In this document: positions 63,230 through 64,000 of the stretch, one piece after another
How positions within the stretch are numbered: position 1 is the stretch's first letter
How the letters are laid out: each line of letters begins with the position of its first letter
Origin: Streptomyces pyxinicus
GTDB lineage: Bacteria; Actinomycetota; Actinomycetes; Streptomycetales; Streptomycetaceae
Assembly: GCF_024753135.1 (NCBI RefSeq)
Contig: NZ_JANUGP010000006.1
Location: 1-64,000 of the forward strand
Length of the DNA: 64,000 nt
Direction of reading: 5' to 3'
Translations under genes and position numbers: made by a program
Notes under the pieces: model-generated
The model's input: only the letters and a program-made list of their open reading frames with translations
What the model was told of the DNA's origin: nothing
Database searches by the model: none

Positions 63230-64000
63230 GTGGTCCCCGCGCATGCAGGGGTGGTCCCGCGGAACTGTGGCTCCAGCCCGGCGAGGCCGAGTGGTCCCCG
63301 CGCATGCAGGGGTGGTCCCATCACGATCTGCGCCGCCGCGGTCGCCGTCGCGTGGTCCCCGCGCATGCGGGGGTGGTCCCGCGCGACCCATCGACCTGGC
63401 GCAGCTGCTCGCGTGGTCCCCGCGCATGCGGGGGTGGTCCCGGCAGTCCCGCAACCTGGGGGGCTTCATCGAGGTGGTCCCCGCGCATGCGGGGGTGGTC
63501 CCTCGCGGGCCTTCTTCCCCAGCCAACGCACGATGTGGTCCCCGCGCATGCGGGGGTGGTCCCGGCGTTGCGGCCATCGGGATCTCCTCCGCACCGTGGT
63601 CCCCGCGCATGCGGGGGTGGTCCCGGCGTTGCGGCCATCGGGATCTCCTCCGCACCGTGGTCCCCGCGCATGCGGGGGTGGTCCCTGCTCAAGGTGCTCC
63701 AGTCGCTGGCCGTGACCGTGGTCCCCGCGCATGCGGGGGTGGTCCCCCGCGCTTCGCCATCGTCATGGGCAGCTTCTGGTGGTCCCCGCGCATGCGGGGG
63801 TGGTCCCTCGGCGAAGGCCGGCCGGTCCAGCAGCGCGATGTGGTCCCCGCGCATGCGGGGGTGGTCCCCGCATGCCCTGGGGGGGGCGAATCCCCCTGTC
63901 GTGGTCCCCGCGCATGCGGGGGTGGTCCCGAGGACTTCGTGACGGCCGAGGCCTTGAGCCCGTGGTCCCCGCGCATGCGGGGGTGGTCCCTGGGACAAGT
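63230..64000 (+). CRISPR. Type I-E-like CRISPR array, 13 repeats in window, continues beyond edge
   Basis: 29-bp repeats beginning GTGGTCCCCGCGCATGCGGG start at 63230, 63291, 63352, 63413, 63474, 63535, 63596, 63657, 63718, 63779, 63840, 63901 and 63962. Spacing is exactly 61, so all 12 complete spacers are 32 bp. Repeats 1 and 2 carry GCATGCAGGG in place of GCATGCGGGG. Spacers 6 and 7 are identical. The thirteenth spacer is cut by the window edge. Length, spacer size and CCCCGC-GCAT-GCGGGG stem are those of subtype I-E. No cas genes are in the window. Long frames across the array are translation artefacts. Confidence 0.97.

Noticed and set aside
63208..63998. Open frames through the CRISPR array on both strands
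   Set aside because: They encode only repeats such as VVPAHAGVVP or PPPHARGP from the CRISPR repeat.

Overview
The window is actinobacterial chromosome, almost certainly Streptomyces. GC is very high, GTG starts are common, several genes look leaderless, and developmental genes (bldC, lsr2, a sporulation-associated TPR regulator) sit among housekeeping genes. The order dnaX, purD, purC, lsr2, purSQL, purF, purM, vdh, bldC, hrpA, DEAD-box helicase, trmB resembles, from memory, the S. coelicolor core chromosome. No database was searched.

Layout. 1-6.7 kb: the 3' end of an NPCBM-type gene, a 1101-aa AfsR/SARP regulator and a degenerate asparagine-synthetase-like protein with seven 10-bp repeats in its leader. 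6.7-14.6 kb: TPR regulator, L-2-hydroxyglutarate oxidase, trmB, PrsW protease, aldo/keto reductase, an M23 peptidase under a c-di-AMP (ydaO) riboswitch, and initiator tRNA. 14.7-17.5 kb: a RibD-like enzyme with reversed domain order, a MarR regulator and GTP cyclohydrolase II, tied together by TTCAA-type palindromes in both promoters. 17.6-24.2 kb: amino-acid permease, DEAD-box helicase, small lipoprotein, mini-zincin and membrane phosphoesterase.

24.3-28.9 kb: a tRNA cluster split by a roughly 4.3-kb island. Intact tRNA-Glu is followed by tRNA-Asp and tRNA-Phe, a decayed stretch and a PD-(D/E)XK nuclease/DNA methyltransferase pair. A 28-bp copy of the tRNA-Glu 3' end and a second Asp-Phe pair follow. 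No integrase is visible. 29-39.2 kb: membrane proteins, an 82-bp tandem repeat, hrpA, a third tRNA-Asp, bldC, vdh and a DUF3073 protein.

39.2-59.3 kb: purine genes in four blocks (purM-purF, purL-purQ-purS, purC, purD), which with genes elsewhere build IMP. Between them lie a META lipoprotein, a mycothiol-dependent isomerase-like protein, two minisatellites, lsr2, an aberrant tRNA-Gly(UCC), and an ABC transporter plus two-component system flanked by duplicated tRNA-Gly(GCC) genes. A dimethylformamidase-like protein and a dead M48 homologue lie next to purC and purD. 59.4-64 kb: dnaX, SRP RNA, tRNA-Ser(GGA), about 1.1 kb of unassigned sequence and a type I-E-like CRISPR array running off the right edge. 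No cas genes are inside the window.
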